Assembly: GCA_900555165.1 (NCBI GenBank)
Contig: USKE01000145.1
Span: 1-5,861, forward strand
Source of the DNA: an uncultured Porphyromonadaceae bacterium
Lineage (GTDB): Bacteria > Bacteroidota > Bacteroidia > Bacteroidales > Muribaculaceae
Direction of reading: 5' to 3'
DNA: 5,861 nt
In this document: positions 1-5,861 of the stretch, piece after piece
Layout of the letters: the number at the start of each line of letters is the position of its first letter
How positions within the stretch are numbered: position 1 is the stretch's first letter
Made by a program: the position numbers and the translations under genes
Notes under the pieces: generated by a model
What the model saw: the letters and a program-made list of their open reading frames with translations, nothing else
What the model was told of the DNA's origin: nothing
The model's database searches: none

Positions 1-52
1 ATAAGCAATACACGCCCGCTGCGCCAGTGCGCAGCGGGCGTGTATTGCTTAT
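1..52 (-). terminator. Perfect 24-bp inverted repeat, probable operon terminator
   Basis: Positions 1-24 are exactly complementary to positions 29-52, leaving a 4-nt loop (25-28). The stem has a GC-rich core (13-24 with 29-40) and AT-richer outer ends. It begins 10 nt after the stop codon of the beta-subunit gene, where a rho-independent terminator of the five-gene operon would sit. The 3' arm on the minus strand ends in a T-rich stretch. Any T-run after the stem would lie outside the window, so a canonical U-tract cannot be confirmed. Because the element is symmetric, it could also stop transcription arriving from a gene on the other side. The window starts exactly at the edge of the repeat, so the arms may be longer than seen. 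Confidence 0.75.
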
Positions 53-62
53 GCGTGCCGGA

Positions 63-1223
63 TCAGGCGAGGAAACCGAGCAGTACGCCCGCGGCCACTG
101 CCGAACCGATTACGCCGGCCACGTTCGGGCCCATGGCGTGCATCAGCAGGAAGTTCGACGGATCGTACTCAAGACCCAGGTTGTTCGAGATGCGGGCTGA
201 CATGGGCACAGCCGATACGCCGGCGTTGCCGATGAGCGGGTTGATCTTCTTGCGCTGGGGCAGGAACAGGTTGAACAGCTTGACAAACAGCACACCCGAG
301 GCCGAGGCGATGATGAAGGCCATGAAACCGAGGGCGAAGATGAAGATTGTCTGCTGTGTGAGGAATGTCGAAGCCTGCGTCGAGGCGCCGACAGTCATGC
401 CAAGCAGAATCGTCACAATGTCGGTCAGGGCGTTCGAGGCGGTTTTGGCCAAGCGGTTGGTGACGCCGCACTCGCGCAGGAGGTTACCGAAGAAGAGCAT
501 GCCCAGCAGGGGGATACCCGAAGGCACCACAAAGCAGGTGAGCAGAAGGCCCACGATGGGGAAGATAATCTTCTCGCTCTGGGCGACAGCACGCGCGGGT
601 TTCATGCGGATGAGGCGCTCGTGTTTCGTGGTGAGCAGGCGCATGATTGGGGGCTGAATCACCGGCACAAGAGCCATGTATGAGTAAGCCGACACGGCGA
701 TGGCGCCCATGAGGTTGGGGGCCAGTTTCGACGACAGGAAGATGGCTGTGGGGCCGTCGGCACCGCCGATGATGGCGATGGCACCTGCCTGGTCAGGCAT
801 GAAACCGAGCAGCAGGGCCACCATATAGGCACCGAAGATGCCGAACTGGGCGGCCGCGCCGATAAGCATCAGCTTGGGGTTGGCGATCAGAGCGGTGAAG
901 TCGGTCATGGCACCGATGCCGAGGAAAATCAGCGGAGGATACCAGCCGGCCGACACGCCGTTGTAAAGGATGTTGAGCACCGAGCCCTCCTCGAAGATAC
1001 CGATTTCAAGACCGGCATCGGGATTGAAGGGGATGTTGCCGATGAGGATACCGAAACCGATAGGCACCAGCAACATGGGCTCGAAGTTCTTCTTGATGGC
1101 GAGCCAGATGAAGAAAAGGCCGACGGCAAGCATCACCAGATGCTCCCAGGTGGCGTTGTAAAATCCGGTGAGCTGCCAGAACTGGTGTATATTCTCACCG
1201 AGAAAGGTTCCAAAGTCAGTCAT
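63..1223 (-). CDS. mmdB: Na+-translocating decarboxylase beta subunit (OadB/MmdB/GcdB family)
   Basis: This 386-residue integral membrane protein is the ion pump of a biotin-dependent decarboxylase. It decarboxylates carboxybiotin and couples this to Na+ export across the inner membrane. Hydrophobic segments run through the whole protein (for example 29-43, 51-66, 96-113 and 118-142, with a last one near 366-386). The family signature [10 protein letters not shown] is at 153-162; its Asp156 matches the essential Asp203 of Klebsiella OadB. Near the C-terminus, the stretch starting [17 protein letters not shown] has Asn328, Gly332, Ser337 and Arg344 with the same spacing as Asn373, Gly377, Ser382 and Arg389 of the Klebsiella protein, so the Na+/carboxybiotin site looks intact. 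The length is slightly below that of the longer OadB proteins. The start ATG has a purine-rich AAAGGGA about 5 nt upstream (1228-1234), unusually SD-like for this phylum. It is the last gene of the operon, 37 nt after the biotin carrier gene. Substrate specificity (methylmalonyl-CoA) is inferred from its neighbours. Confidence 0.95.
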   Translation of the reverse strand: MTDFGTFLGENIHQFWQLTGFYNATWEHLVMLAVGLFFIWLAIKKNFEPMLLVPIGFGILIGNIPFNPDAGLEIGIFEEGSVLNILYNGVSAGWYPPLIFLGIGAMTDFTALIANPKLMLIGAAAQFGIFGAYMVALLLGFMPDQAGAIAIIGGADGPTAIFLSSKLAPNLMGAIAVSAYSYMALVPVIQPPIMRLLTTKHERLIRMKPARAVAQSEKIIFPIVGLLLTCFVVPSGIPLLGMLFFGNLLRECGVTNRLAKTASNALTDIVTILLGMTVGASTQASTFLTQQTIFIFALGFMAFIIASASGVLFVKLFNLFLPQRKKINPLIGNAGVSAVPMSARISNNLGLEYDPSNFLLMHAMGPNVAGVIGSAVAAGVLLGFLA

Positions 1224-1260
1224 GAGTTCCCTTTAAGATAAGTTTGCCTTGGATCCTTGT

Positions 1261-1710
1261 TCAGCCGATTGTGATGAGTGTGGCGCCCTCGAGAACCGAG
1301 TCACCCTTGGCAACGTCGATCGAGAGGACTTTGCCGTCGATGCCGGCCTTGATAGAGTTCTCCATCTTCATGGCCTCGAGTGTGACCACTGTATCGGCCG
1401 AGCTCACCTGCTGGCCGACGCTTACGAGAATATCGAGCACCACACCGGGCAGCGGAGCTTTCACGGGCTTGCCTGCGCCACCTGCGGGAGCGGCCGCGGG
1501 CTTGGCGATAACTTTCTCGCCGGTGGCGGTGCGCGGTGCTGCGGCGGGTTTCGGAGCGGCTACCTTGACGGCGGCAGCGGCTTTCTGTTCGATTTCGACA
1601 TGATAGGGGGTGCCGTTTACACGCACCTCGGCATTGCCGTTGTCGATGTCGCCGATGCCGACGGTGTAGACAGTGCCGTTGATTTTGTATTTATATTCTT
1701 TAAATTTCAT
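1261..1710 (-). CDS. mmdC: Biotin carrier protein of methylmalonyl-CoA decarboxylase (gamma subunit)
   Basis: This 149-residue cytosolic protein carries the biotin that shuttles CO2 between the carboxyltransferase and the membrane pump. Residues 1-42 form a short conserved N-terminal segment rich in predicted beta strands. Residues 43-82 are an Ala/Pro-rich linker with scattered Lys, typical of the swinging arm of biotinyl proteins. Residues 83-149 form the biotinyl/lipoyl domain, with the attachment motif EAMKMEN at 112-118, so Lys115 should be the biotinylated residue. No biotin carboxylase domain is fused to it and no such gene lies next to it, which favours a decarboxylase role over an acyl-CoA carboxylase role. 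The gene begins 9 nt after the stop codon of the OadG-like gene, so translation may be coupled. A biotin ligase would have to come from elsewhere in the genome. Confidence 0.94.
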   Translation of the reverse strand: MKFKEYKYKINGTVYTVGIGDIDNGNAEVRVNGTPYHVEIEQKAAAAVKVAAPKPAAAPRTATGEKVIAKPAAAPAGGAGKPVKAPLPGVVLDILVSVGQQVSSADTVVTLEAMKMENSIKAGIDGKVLSIDVAKGDSVLEGATLITIG

Positions 1711-1719
1711 GATGTAAGA

Positions 1720-2643
1720 TTATTTGCGGTTAGGCATTTGGCGCAGAGAGTAGATATGTGAGCTCCAGGGTGAGTAGGCGCGGCGCACCTTGTTGATGGT
1801 CAGCACGGTCGACTCCTGGTCGTGAGCGTTGAGATGCTCATAGAGAGCCATGGCGATGGCGGCGATCTCCTCGCCCGAGTCACCTTCGGGATGCTCCTTG
1901 CGGCTTACCTCGGCGGGGTTGATGCCCTGGGCCTCCATCTTCTTGCGGCGCGAGCGGGCCGCGTTCACGCGCGAGATGATCCAGAAACATACGCTCAGCA
2001 GCAGCAGTGCCGAGAACACGATGCCCATGGCGGTGATGGTGAGACCGAAACCGTTCTCGTCCATCTCGTGGAACTTGTCGACTTTCTTGTTAGTGTCTTT
2101 GATGACATTGTTGCTCGAAGGGGTCACATAGAGCGCGGGGGTAGAGCCGTCGCGCACCTCCCAGGCCTCGGGGCCTTCACCTTTGCCGTCGACGCGACGG
2201 GCATAGGTGGTGTTGGGAGCCAGCACAGGCACGGTCACCTCGTCGATAAGAGTCTTGCCGTCGGCGTCATAGATGCCGATCCAGTTCTCTTTCGTGGGGT
2301 CGAGCGTAAAGCTTGTGTGGAATGTGCCGCGGGTGGGTTTGCCGTCGGCCCAGAAAATCACATGCTGGCGTTTGGGAATCTTTGTGTTCACATCGCCCAG
2401 AGGCACGGGGTACATCTTGGGCTGTGCGGGGTCGGTGGTGATGTAGACGCTCGAAATCTCGAGGGGGCCGAATGTTGAGTTGAACAGCTCGATCCAGGCC
2501 TCGTTCTGGCCGTAGTCGTCAACGTAGTTCGACTCGTTGACGACCATCACCTCATTGATGCGCAACCCCTTGCGGGCCTGCGCGGAGGCAATTCCGCAGC
2601 AGACCGCAAACAGGGCGGCGAGTATATACAGTTTACGTTTCAT
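1720..2643 (-). CDS. Lamin-tail domain / OadG-like small subunit fusion of the decarboxylase
   Basis: This 307-residue membrane protein has an unusual layout. Residues 1-21 are a signal peptide (basic MKRK, hydrophobic core, ASA cleavage site at 19-21). Residues of about 27-170 resemble a lamin-tail (LTD) beta-sandwich: INEVMVVNES at 29-38, then EAWIELFN at 48-55 and a later WIGIYDADGK at 121-130. A spacer leads to one membrane helix at about 200-224. A basic stretch (RSRRKKMEAQG, 230-240) marks the cytosolic side. The C-terminal tail has an AAIAMALY segment (261-268) and ends with SPWSSHIYSLRQMPNRK, like OadG-type gamma/delta subunits. In decarboxylases such a subunit joins the soluble carboxyltransferase and biotin protein to the membrane pump, and position within the operon supports that role here. 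The LTD would face the periplasm; its function is unknown. The start is 29 nt after the carboxyltransferase stop. The OadG assignment is firm from context; the LTD call is by motif recognition. Confidence 0.85.
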   Translation of the reverse strand: MKRKLYILAALFAVCCGIASAQARKGLRINEVMVVNESNYVDDYGQNEAWIELFNSTFGPLEISSVYITTDPAQPKMYPVPLGDVNTKIPKRQHVIFWADGKPTRGTFHTSFTLDPTKENWIGIYDADGKTLIDEVTVPVLAPNTTYARRVDGKGEGPEAWEVRDGSTPALYVTPSSNNVIKDTNKKVDKFHEMDENGFGLTITAMGIVFSALLLLSVCFWIISRVNAARSRRKKMEAQGINPAEVSRKEHPEGDSGEEIAAIAMALYEHLNAHDQESTVLTINKVRRAYSPWSSHIYSLRQMPNRK

Positions 2644-2672
2644 CGGATTTACGGAATCTTGAAAGCGATGAA

Positions 2673-4226
2673 TTACAGGGGTATGTTGCCATGTTTCTTG
2701 GCAGGGTTGGTCACGCGCTTGGTGGCCAGCTGCTGAAGGGCGCGGATGATGCGGAAACGTGTGTTGCGCGGTTCGATCACATCATCGATATAACCGTACT
2801 TGGCGGCGTTGTAGGGGTTGCAGAAGAGGTCGTTGTACTCCTTCTCACGCTCGGCGAGCACCTTCTTGGGGTCGTCTGACGCCTTTGCCTCCTTTGCGTA
2901 GAGCACCTCTACGGCACCGGCGCCACCCATAACGGCGATTTCGGCCGAAGGCCATGCGTAGTTCATATCGCCGCGCAACTGCTTGCAGCTCATCACGATG
3001 TGCGAGCCGCCGTAGCTCTTGCGCAGTGTCACGGTCACCTTGGGCACGGTTGCCTCGCCGTAGGCGTAAAGCAGTTTGGCGCCGTGCAGGATGACGGCGT
3101 TGTACTCCTGGCCGGTACCCGGCAGGAAACCCGGAACGTCGACAAGCGACACGATGGGGATGTTGAAGGCGTCGCAGAAACGCACGAAACGTGCGGCCTT
3201 GCGCGATGCGTTGCAGTCAAGCACACCGGCCAGGAACTTGGGCTGGTTGGCCACGATGCCGACCGAACGGCCGTTGAAACGTGCGAAACCGACGATGATG
3301 TTCTTGGCATAGTCGCGCTGGATCTCAAGGAACTCGCCGTTGTCGACGATGGCGCCGATGACCTGATACATGTCGTAGGGACGGTTCGGGCTTTCGGGCA
3401 CGATTTCGTTGAGGGCATCCTCCATGCGGTCGATGGGGTCGGTGCACTCAACCATGGGGGCATCCTCAAGGTTGTTCTGCGGAATGTAGCTGATGAGCTG
3501 ACGCACGATCTTGATGGCGTCCTCGCCGTCCTCGGCGGCAAAGTGGCATACGCCGCTCTTCGAGGCGTGCACGCTTGCTCCGCCCAGATCCTCCTGGCTT
3601 ACATCCTCGCCGGTAACGGTCTTCACAACCTTCGGGCCGGTCAGGAACATGTAGCTGATACCCTTGGCCATGATGGTGAAGTCAGTGAGGGCCGGAGAGT
3701 ACACGGCACCGCCGGCGCAGGGGCCGAGGATGGCCGAAATCTGGGGAACCACGCCCGAGGCCATGATGTTGCGCTGGAAAATCTCGGCATAGCCGGCCAG
3801 GGCGTTGATACCCTCCTGGATACGTGCGCCACCCGAGTCATTCAGACCGATTACGGGGGCACCCATCTTCATGGCCATGTCCATTACCTTGCAGATTTTC
3901 AGGGCCATTGTCTCTGAGAGCGAACCGCCGAACACGGTGAAATCCTGGGCGAAGACATATACCAGTCGACCGTCGATTGTGCCGTAACCGGTCACTACGC
4001 CATCGCCGAGGTATGATTTCTTCTCCTGACCGAAGTTGTGGCAACGGTGTGTCACGAACATGTCGAGTTCCTCGAACGAACCCTCGTCGAGGAGCTGTGC
4101 GATACGTTCGCGGGCAGTGTATTTGCCACGCTCATGCTGTTTCTGAACGGCTTTCTCGCCGCCGCCGGCGCGGGCCTCTTCACGTTTGGTGATGAGTTCC
4201 TGTATTTTTTCAAGCTGAGTGCTCAT
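2673..4226 (-). CDS. mmdA: Methylmalonyl-CoA decarboxylase alpha subunit (carboxyltransferase)
   Basis: This 517-residue cytosolic protein has the full length of acyl-CoA carboxyltransferases (PccB/MmdA type). It transfers the carboxyl group of (S)-methylmalonyl-CoA to protein-bound biotin, releasing propionyl-CoA. The N-terminal crotonase-like half contains the family stretches [12 protein letters not shown] (128-139) and [16 protein letters not shown] (168-183), whose Gly-Gly region forms the oxyanion hole for the acyl-CoA. The C-terminal half contains [14 protein letters not shown] (362-375) and the Gly-Gly of KSYGGSH (403-409), the second oxyanion hole for biotin, followed by [19 protein letters not shown] (422-440). 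Nothing is missing. By sequence alone it could be a propionyl-CoA carboxylase beta subunit. The neighbouring pump subunit and free biotin carrier, and the absence of a biotin carboxylase, point to decarboxylation. The start MSTQ is the only in-frame ATG near the purine-rich leader. A 91-nt gap with a hairpin separates it from the epimerase gene. Confidence 0.95.
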   Translation of the reverse strand: MSTQLEKIQELITKREEARAGGGEKAVQKQHERGKYTARERIAQLLDEGSFEELDMFVTHRCHNFGQEKKSYLGDGVVTGYGTIDGRLVYVFAQDFTVFGGSLSETMALKICKVMDMAMKMGAPVIGLNDSGGARIQEGINALAGYAEIFQRNIMASGVVPQISAILGPCAGGAVYSPALTDFTIMAKGISYMFLTGPKVVKTVTGEDVSQEDLGGASVHASKSGVCHFAAEDGEDAIKIVRQLISYIPQNNLEDAPMVECTDPIDRMEDALNEIVPESPNRPYDMYQVIGAIVDNGEFLEIQRDYAKNIIVGFARFNGRSVGIVANQPKFLAGVLDCNASRKAARFVRFCDAFNIPIVSLVDVPGFLPGTGQEYNAVILHGAKLLYAYGEATVPKVTVTLRKSYGGSHIVMSCKQLRGDMNYAWPSAEIAVMGGAGAVEVLYAKEAKASDDPKKVLAEREKEYNDLFCNPYNAAKYGYIDDVIEPRNTRFRIIRALQQLATKRVTNPAKKHGNIPL

Positions 4227-4263
4227 ATATGTATTGTTATGTTTCTTGATTGGTGATTTTTAT

Positions 4264-4295
4264 CTTGCATCGCCGCGAGGACGCCGCGATGCAAG
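4264..4295 (-). other. Stem-loop between the epimerase and carboxyltransferase genes
   Basis: Positions 4264-4273 pair exactly with 4286-4295 (10 bp). After one C:C mismatch, 4275-4277 pair with 4282-4284, closing a 4-nt loop. The structure lies in the 91-nt gap, 22 nt after the epimerase stop codon and about 37 nt before the carboxyltransferase start. On the minus strand it is followed by ATAAAAATC, which is A-rich and not a U-tract, so it is not a normal intrinsic terminator for this operon. It may protect the 3' end of an upstream mRNA fragment, mark a processing site, or cause partial pausing. The role is inference; the structure itself is plain in the sequence. Confidence 0.6.
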
Positions 4296-4317
4296 ACAGG
4301 CTACGGGCCCGATGGCC

Positions 4318-4743
4318 TTACTGTGCCTTTTTAGGATCCTCGCAGAGTTCTACGAGAGTGCCTACGGTTGACTTCGGGTGGAGGAAAGCGATGTTGAGGC
4401 CCTCGGCACCCTTGCGCGGAGCCTTGTCGATCAGGCGACAGCCCTTCTCCTCGGCCTCGGCCAGAGCGTTTGCCACACCGTCTTCGATAGCGAATGCCAC
4501 GTGCTGTATGCCGCCGCGGCCGCCGTTGTTGGCGATGAATTTCGAGATGGCGCTCTCGGGAGCTGTGCCCTCCAGAAGTTCAATCTTTGTCTGGCCGACC
4601 TTGAAGAAAGCTGTCTTCACTTTCTGGTCGGCTACTTCCTCGATGGCGAAACATTTCAGACCAAGGATGTTCTCATAGAAGGGGATTGCCTCCTCAAGCG
4701 AAGGAACGGCGATACCGATGTGTTCGATATGGGAAATTTCCAT
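4318..4743 (-). CDS. mce: Methylmalonyl-CoA epimerase
   Basis: This 141-residue protein of the vicinal oxygen chelate (VOC/glyoxalase) fold interconverts (R)- and (S)-methylmalonyl-CoA. It links the B12-dependent mutase, which yields the R form from succinyl-CoA, to the decarboxylase, which takes the S form. The start MEISHIEHIGIAV is typical of the family. The four metal-ligand positions appear intact: His8, Glu55 (in TKIELLEG), His81 (in GIQHVAF) and Glu132 (in GTLVELCE), matching the H/Q-or-E/H/E set of the Propionibacterium enzyme. Two betaalpha-betabetabeta halves are visible, about 4-58 and 77-134. The length is normal for the family. It is the first gene of the minus-strand operon. The mutase genes (mutA, mutB) are not in this window. 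Upstream is the divergent regulatory region shared with cydA. Confidence 0.95.
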   Translation of the reverse strand: MEISHIEHIGIAVPSLEEAIPFYENILGLKCFAIEEVADQKVKTAFFKVGQTKIELLEGTAPESAISKFIANNGGRGGIQHVAFAIEDGVANALAEAEEKGCRLIDKAPRKGAEGLNIAFLHPKSTVGTLVELCEDPKKAQ

Positions 4744-4858
4744 AACTTTTGATAATAATTGGGTGTTGAGATTAGGCTGTTTGATAACTGTTGCTGTTAC
4801 ACAACATAATTGCGCGACAGAAAAACCGGCAAGTAGCCATTCTGAGGCAATTTCAGCA

Positions 4859-4866
4859 CAAATTTA
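4859..4866 (-). promoter_or_regulatory. Candidate -7 box for the mce-mmdABC operon
   Basis: Read on the minus strand, 4866-4859 is TAAATTTG, an exact match to the Bacteroidetes -7 consensus TAnnTTTG. It is the only such match on this strand in the intergenic region. No TTTG-like -33 element is found at the usual distance upstream (around 4886-4890 the sequence is GC-rich). Transcription would start near 4852 and give a leader of about 110 nt before the epimerase ATG. The call is weak because half of the promoter is missing. Confidence 0.35.
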
Positions 4867-4966
4867 GCAATTATTCTTTCCATGCCCCACTTTTTGCCGT
4901 TTTTTTTATCATTCGGAAAAGTGCCTCGCGAAAAACCGTGTCTTTTAATAAATTTTTGCATTTTAA

Positions 4967-4996
4967 TTGTAATTTTCAAAAATTCTTGTAATTTTG
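4967..4996 (+). promoter_or_regulatory. Probable cydA promoter (Bacteroidetes sigma-ABfr type)
   Basis: TAATTTTG at 4989-4996 matches the Bacteroidetes -7 consensus TAnnTTTG exactly. A TTG (4967-4969, in ATTG) lies 19 nt upstream, at the normal place for the -33 element. Transcription would begin near 5001-5004 and leave a leader of about 85 nt before the cydA ATG. Both elements belong to two copies of the same 10-mer TTGTAATTTT (4967-4976 and 4986-4995), and the spacer contains the AT palindrome AATTTT-CA-AAAATT (4971-4984), a fitting place for a regulator. A short stem (AAGGC 5005-5009 with GCCTT 5024-5028) sits at the predicted 5' end of the mRNA. Confidence 0.6.
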
Positions 4997-5087
4997 CGAT
5001 AATAAAGGCTGCACCAATGTTATGCCTTATAAATTCTGACATGAAGAACTGAACTACATTTAAGAATCCGATAAATTCCCCTGACAA

Positions 5088-5861
5088 ATGGATGAATTAC
5101 TGAACACCGTCGACTGGTCACGCGGCCAGTTTGCCCTGACGGCAATCGTGCACTGGCTGTTCGTGCCGCTCTCGATCGGCCTGTCGCTGATTGTGGGCAT
5201 CATGGAGACAATCTATTACAAGACCCACAACGAGCGGTGGAAACAACTCACCAAATTCTGGATGCTGCTGTTCGGCATCAATTTCGCCTGCGGCGTGGCC
5301 ACCGGCATCATTCTCGAGTTCGAGTTCGGCACGAACTGGTCGAACTACTCATGGTTCGTGGGCGACATATTCGGTGCCCCGCTTGCCATCGAGGGTATCG
5401 CGGCGTTCTTCCTTGAGTCGACATTCATCGCCGTTATGTTCTTCGGCTGGAAACGTGTCAGCCCCGGGTTCCATCTGGCCGCCACATGGCTTACAGCCAT
5501 CGGCATCTGCCTGTCGGCCTACTGGATTCTGGTGGCCAACGCCTGGATGCAGTATCCCGTGGGTATGGAATTCGACCCCGCGCAGATGCGCAACGTCATG
5601 ACTGACTTCTGGTCGGTAGCCCTGTCGCATGTGGCTGTGGTGAAGTTCTGCCATACCGTAAGCTCGGGCTGGGTGCTCGGCGCCGTTTTCGTGACCGGCA
5701 TCAGCTGCTGGTTCCTGCTGAAGAAACGCAATGTCACCTTTGCGAAAGAATCACTAAAGATTGCCTCGTGGGTCGGACTCGGCGGCATATTGCTCACGAT
5801 GTGGACCGGCGATATGTCGGCCGTCGACGGCATTGAGTTTCACCCACCCGAAATGCTCCTG
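5088..5861 (+). CDS. cydA: Cytochrome bd ubiquinol oxidase subunit I, N-terminal part (runs off window)
   Basis: The frame from ATG 5088 stays open for 258 codons to the window end, about half of a normal CydA. The protein is the haem-bearing inner-membrane subunit that oxidises quinol and reduces oxygen to water. It opens MDELLNTVDWSRGQFALTAI, the usual CydA start. Haem and proton-path residues are present: His22 (E. coli His19), Glu102 in GAPLAIEG (Glu99), Glu110 in FFLEST (Glu107) and His189 in VKFCHTVSSG (His186). The blocks GINFACGVATG (63-73), EFGTNWSNYSWFVGD (79-93) and SAYWILVANAWMQYPVG (143-159) are family hallmarks. The third axial ligand (E. coli Met393) and most of the Q-loop lie outside. 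No clear Shine-Dalgarno precedes the ATG, as is common in Bacteroidetes. Near the cut end, GDMSAVDGIEFHPPEM (241-256) differs from the usual GDxSxYxVAxxQPMKLA and places Glu where Lys is expected. cydB would be expected downstream. Confidence 0.95.
   Translation, partial: MDELLNTVDWSRGQFALTAIVHWLFVPLSIGLSLIVGIMETIYYKTHNERWKQLTKFWMLLFGINFACGVATGIILEFEFGTNWSNYSWFVGDIFGAPLAIEGIAAFFLESTFIAVMFFGWKRVSPGFHLAATWLTAIGICLSAYWILVANAWMQYPVGMEFDPAQMRNVMTDFWSVALSHVAVVKFCHTVSSGWVLGAVFVTGISCWFLLKKRNVTFAKESLKIASWVGLGGILLTMWTGDMSAVDGIEFHPPEMLL

Larger units (their letters stand above)
4744..5087. promoter_or_regulatory. Divergent AT-rich intergenic region between mce and cydA
   Basis: This 344-nt stretch has no gene I can support and is far richer in A and T than the flanking coding DNA. 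It separates two operons that point away from each other and must hold the promoters of both. The part from about 4860 to 5000 is the most AT-rich, with several T-runs (for example 4903-4908). It contains a strong Bacteroidetes-like promoter candidate for cydA, a weaker one for mce, a 10-bp direct repeat and a small AT palindrome, described separately. Open frames of 66 and 96 codons cross it on opposite strands. They show low-complexity AT-driven residues (Phe, Ile, Lys, Asn) and overlap the promoters, so I do not call them genes. Confidence 0.75.

Noticed and set aside
40..657. 205-codon open frame opposite the beta-subunit gene
   Set aside because: It starts inside the terminator stem, overlaps a fully conserved gene, and its Arg/Met/Ser-rich protein has no recognisable domain.
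1244..1761. Two plus-strand frames opposite the biotin carrier gene
   Set aside because: They are low-complexity Ala/Gly-rich translations of the opposite strand of the Ala/Pro linker and biotinyl domain; the real gene has the EAMKMEN motif.
1822..2478. 218-codon open frame antisense to the LTD/OadG gene
   Set aside because: The coding signal and recognisable domains are on the minus strand; this frame has no family-like features.
3000..3917. 305-codon open frame antisense to the carboxyltransferase gene
   Set aside because: It lies wholly opposite a clearly conserved gene. Its protein has a skewed, repetitive Val/His/Asp/Gly composition and no recognisable domain. It reflects the GC-rich codon use of the real gene.
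2673..4226. Calling the 517-residue gene propionyl-CoA carboxylase beta subunit
   Set aside because: The sequence family fits, but the operon has a Na+-pump beta subunit and no biotin carboxylase, which favours methylmalonyl-CoA decarboxylase.
4264..4295. Reading the intercistronic hairpin as an intrinsic terminator after mce
   Set aside because: On the transcribed strand the stem is followed by A-rich sequence, not a U-tract, so I describe it only as a stem-loop.
4791..4991. 66-codon plus-strand frame in the intergenic region
   Set aside because: It has low-complexity AT-rich coding, no support from motifs, and overlaps both candidate promoters.
4797..5087. 96-codon minus-strand frame in the intergenic region
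   Set aside because: It covers the predicted cydA promoter and leader, is AT-driven (Phe, Ile, Lys, Asn), has no recognisable domain, and ends close to the mce gene where a promoter is needed.
5349..5833. Two minus-strand frames opposite cydA
   Set aside because: They are antisense to a strongly conserved oxidase gene, and neither protein shows a family motif.
1..5861. Search for a defence system, CRISPR array, insertion sequence or tRNA
   Set aside because: No spaced direct-repeat array, transposase-like protein, terminal-repeat pair around a gene, or cloverleaf-like sequence was seen; the genes are core metabolism.

Overview
The window looks like part of a Bacteroidales chromosome, possibly a GC-rich gut lineage such as Muribaculaceae. 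That placement rests on gene content, GC-rich coding DNA next to an AT-rich intergenic region, weak Shine-Dalgarno signals, and a TAnnTTTG-type promoter element of the Bacteroidetes kind. I could not run a database search, so the genus is inference.

Minus strand, transcribed from about 4.75 kb down to position 1: five genes in a row encode the last steps of succinate-to-propionate fermentation. They are methylmalonyl-CoA epimerase (4318-4743), the carboxyltransferase (alpha) subunit (2673-4226), a small membrane subunit of the OadG (gamma/delta) type with a secreted lamin-tail domain at its N-terminus (1720-2643), a biotin carrier protein (1261-1710) and the Na+-pumping beta subunit (63-1223). 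The epimerase interconverts the (R) and (S) forms of methylmalonyl-CoA. The carboxyltransferase moves the carboxyl group onto biotin and releases propionyl-CoA. The beta subunit decarboxylates carboxybiotin and exports Na+. The gaps are short (9, 29 and 37 nt), except for a 91-nt gap after the epimerase gene that holds a stem-loop. A perfect 24-bp inverted repeat (1-52) lies 10 nt past the last stop codon and probably ends the operon.

Positions 4744-5087 are an AT-rich divergent regulatory region. It carries a good Bacteroidetes-type promoter candidate facing right and a weaker one facing left.

Plus strand, 5088 to the window end: the first 258 codons of cytochrome bd oxidase subunit I (cydA), which run off the edge. 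The two divergent units are both energy-conserving: a Na+-pumping decarboxylase used in anaerobic fermentation, and a high-affinity oxygen-reducing quinol oxidase.

I found no mobile element, CRISPR array, tRNA or rRNA. There is no clear sign of a wholly new system. The least ordinary points are the lamin-tail/OadG fusion, a repeat-built promoter upstream of cydA, the hairpin inside the operon, and an unusual residue at an expected quinol-site lysine in CydA.
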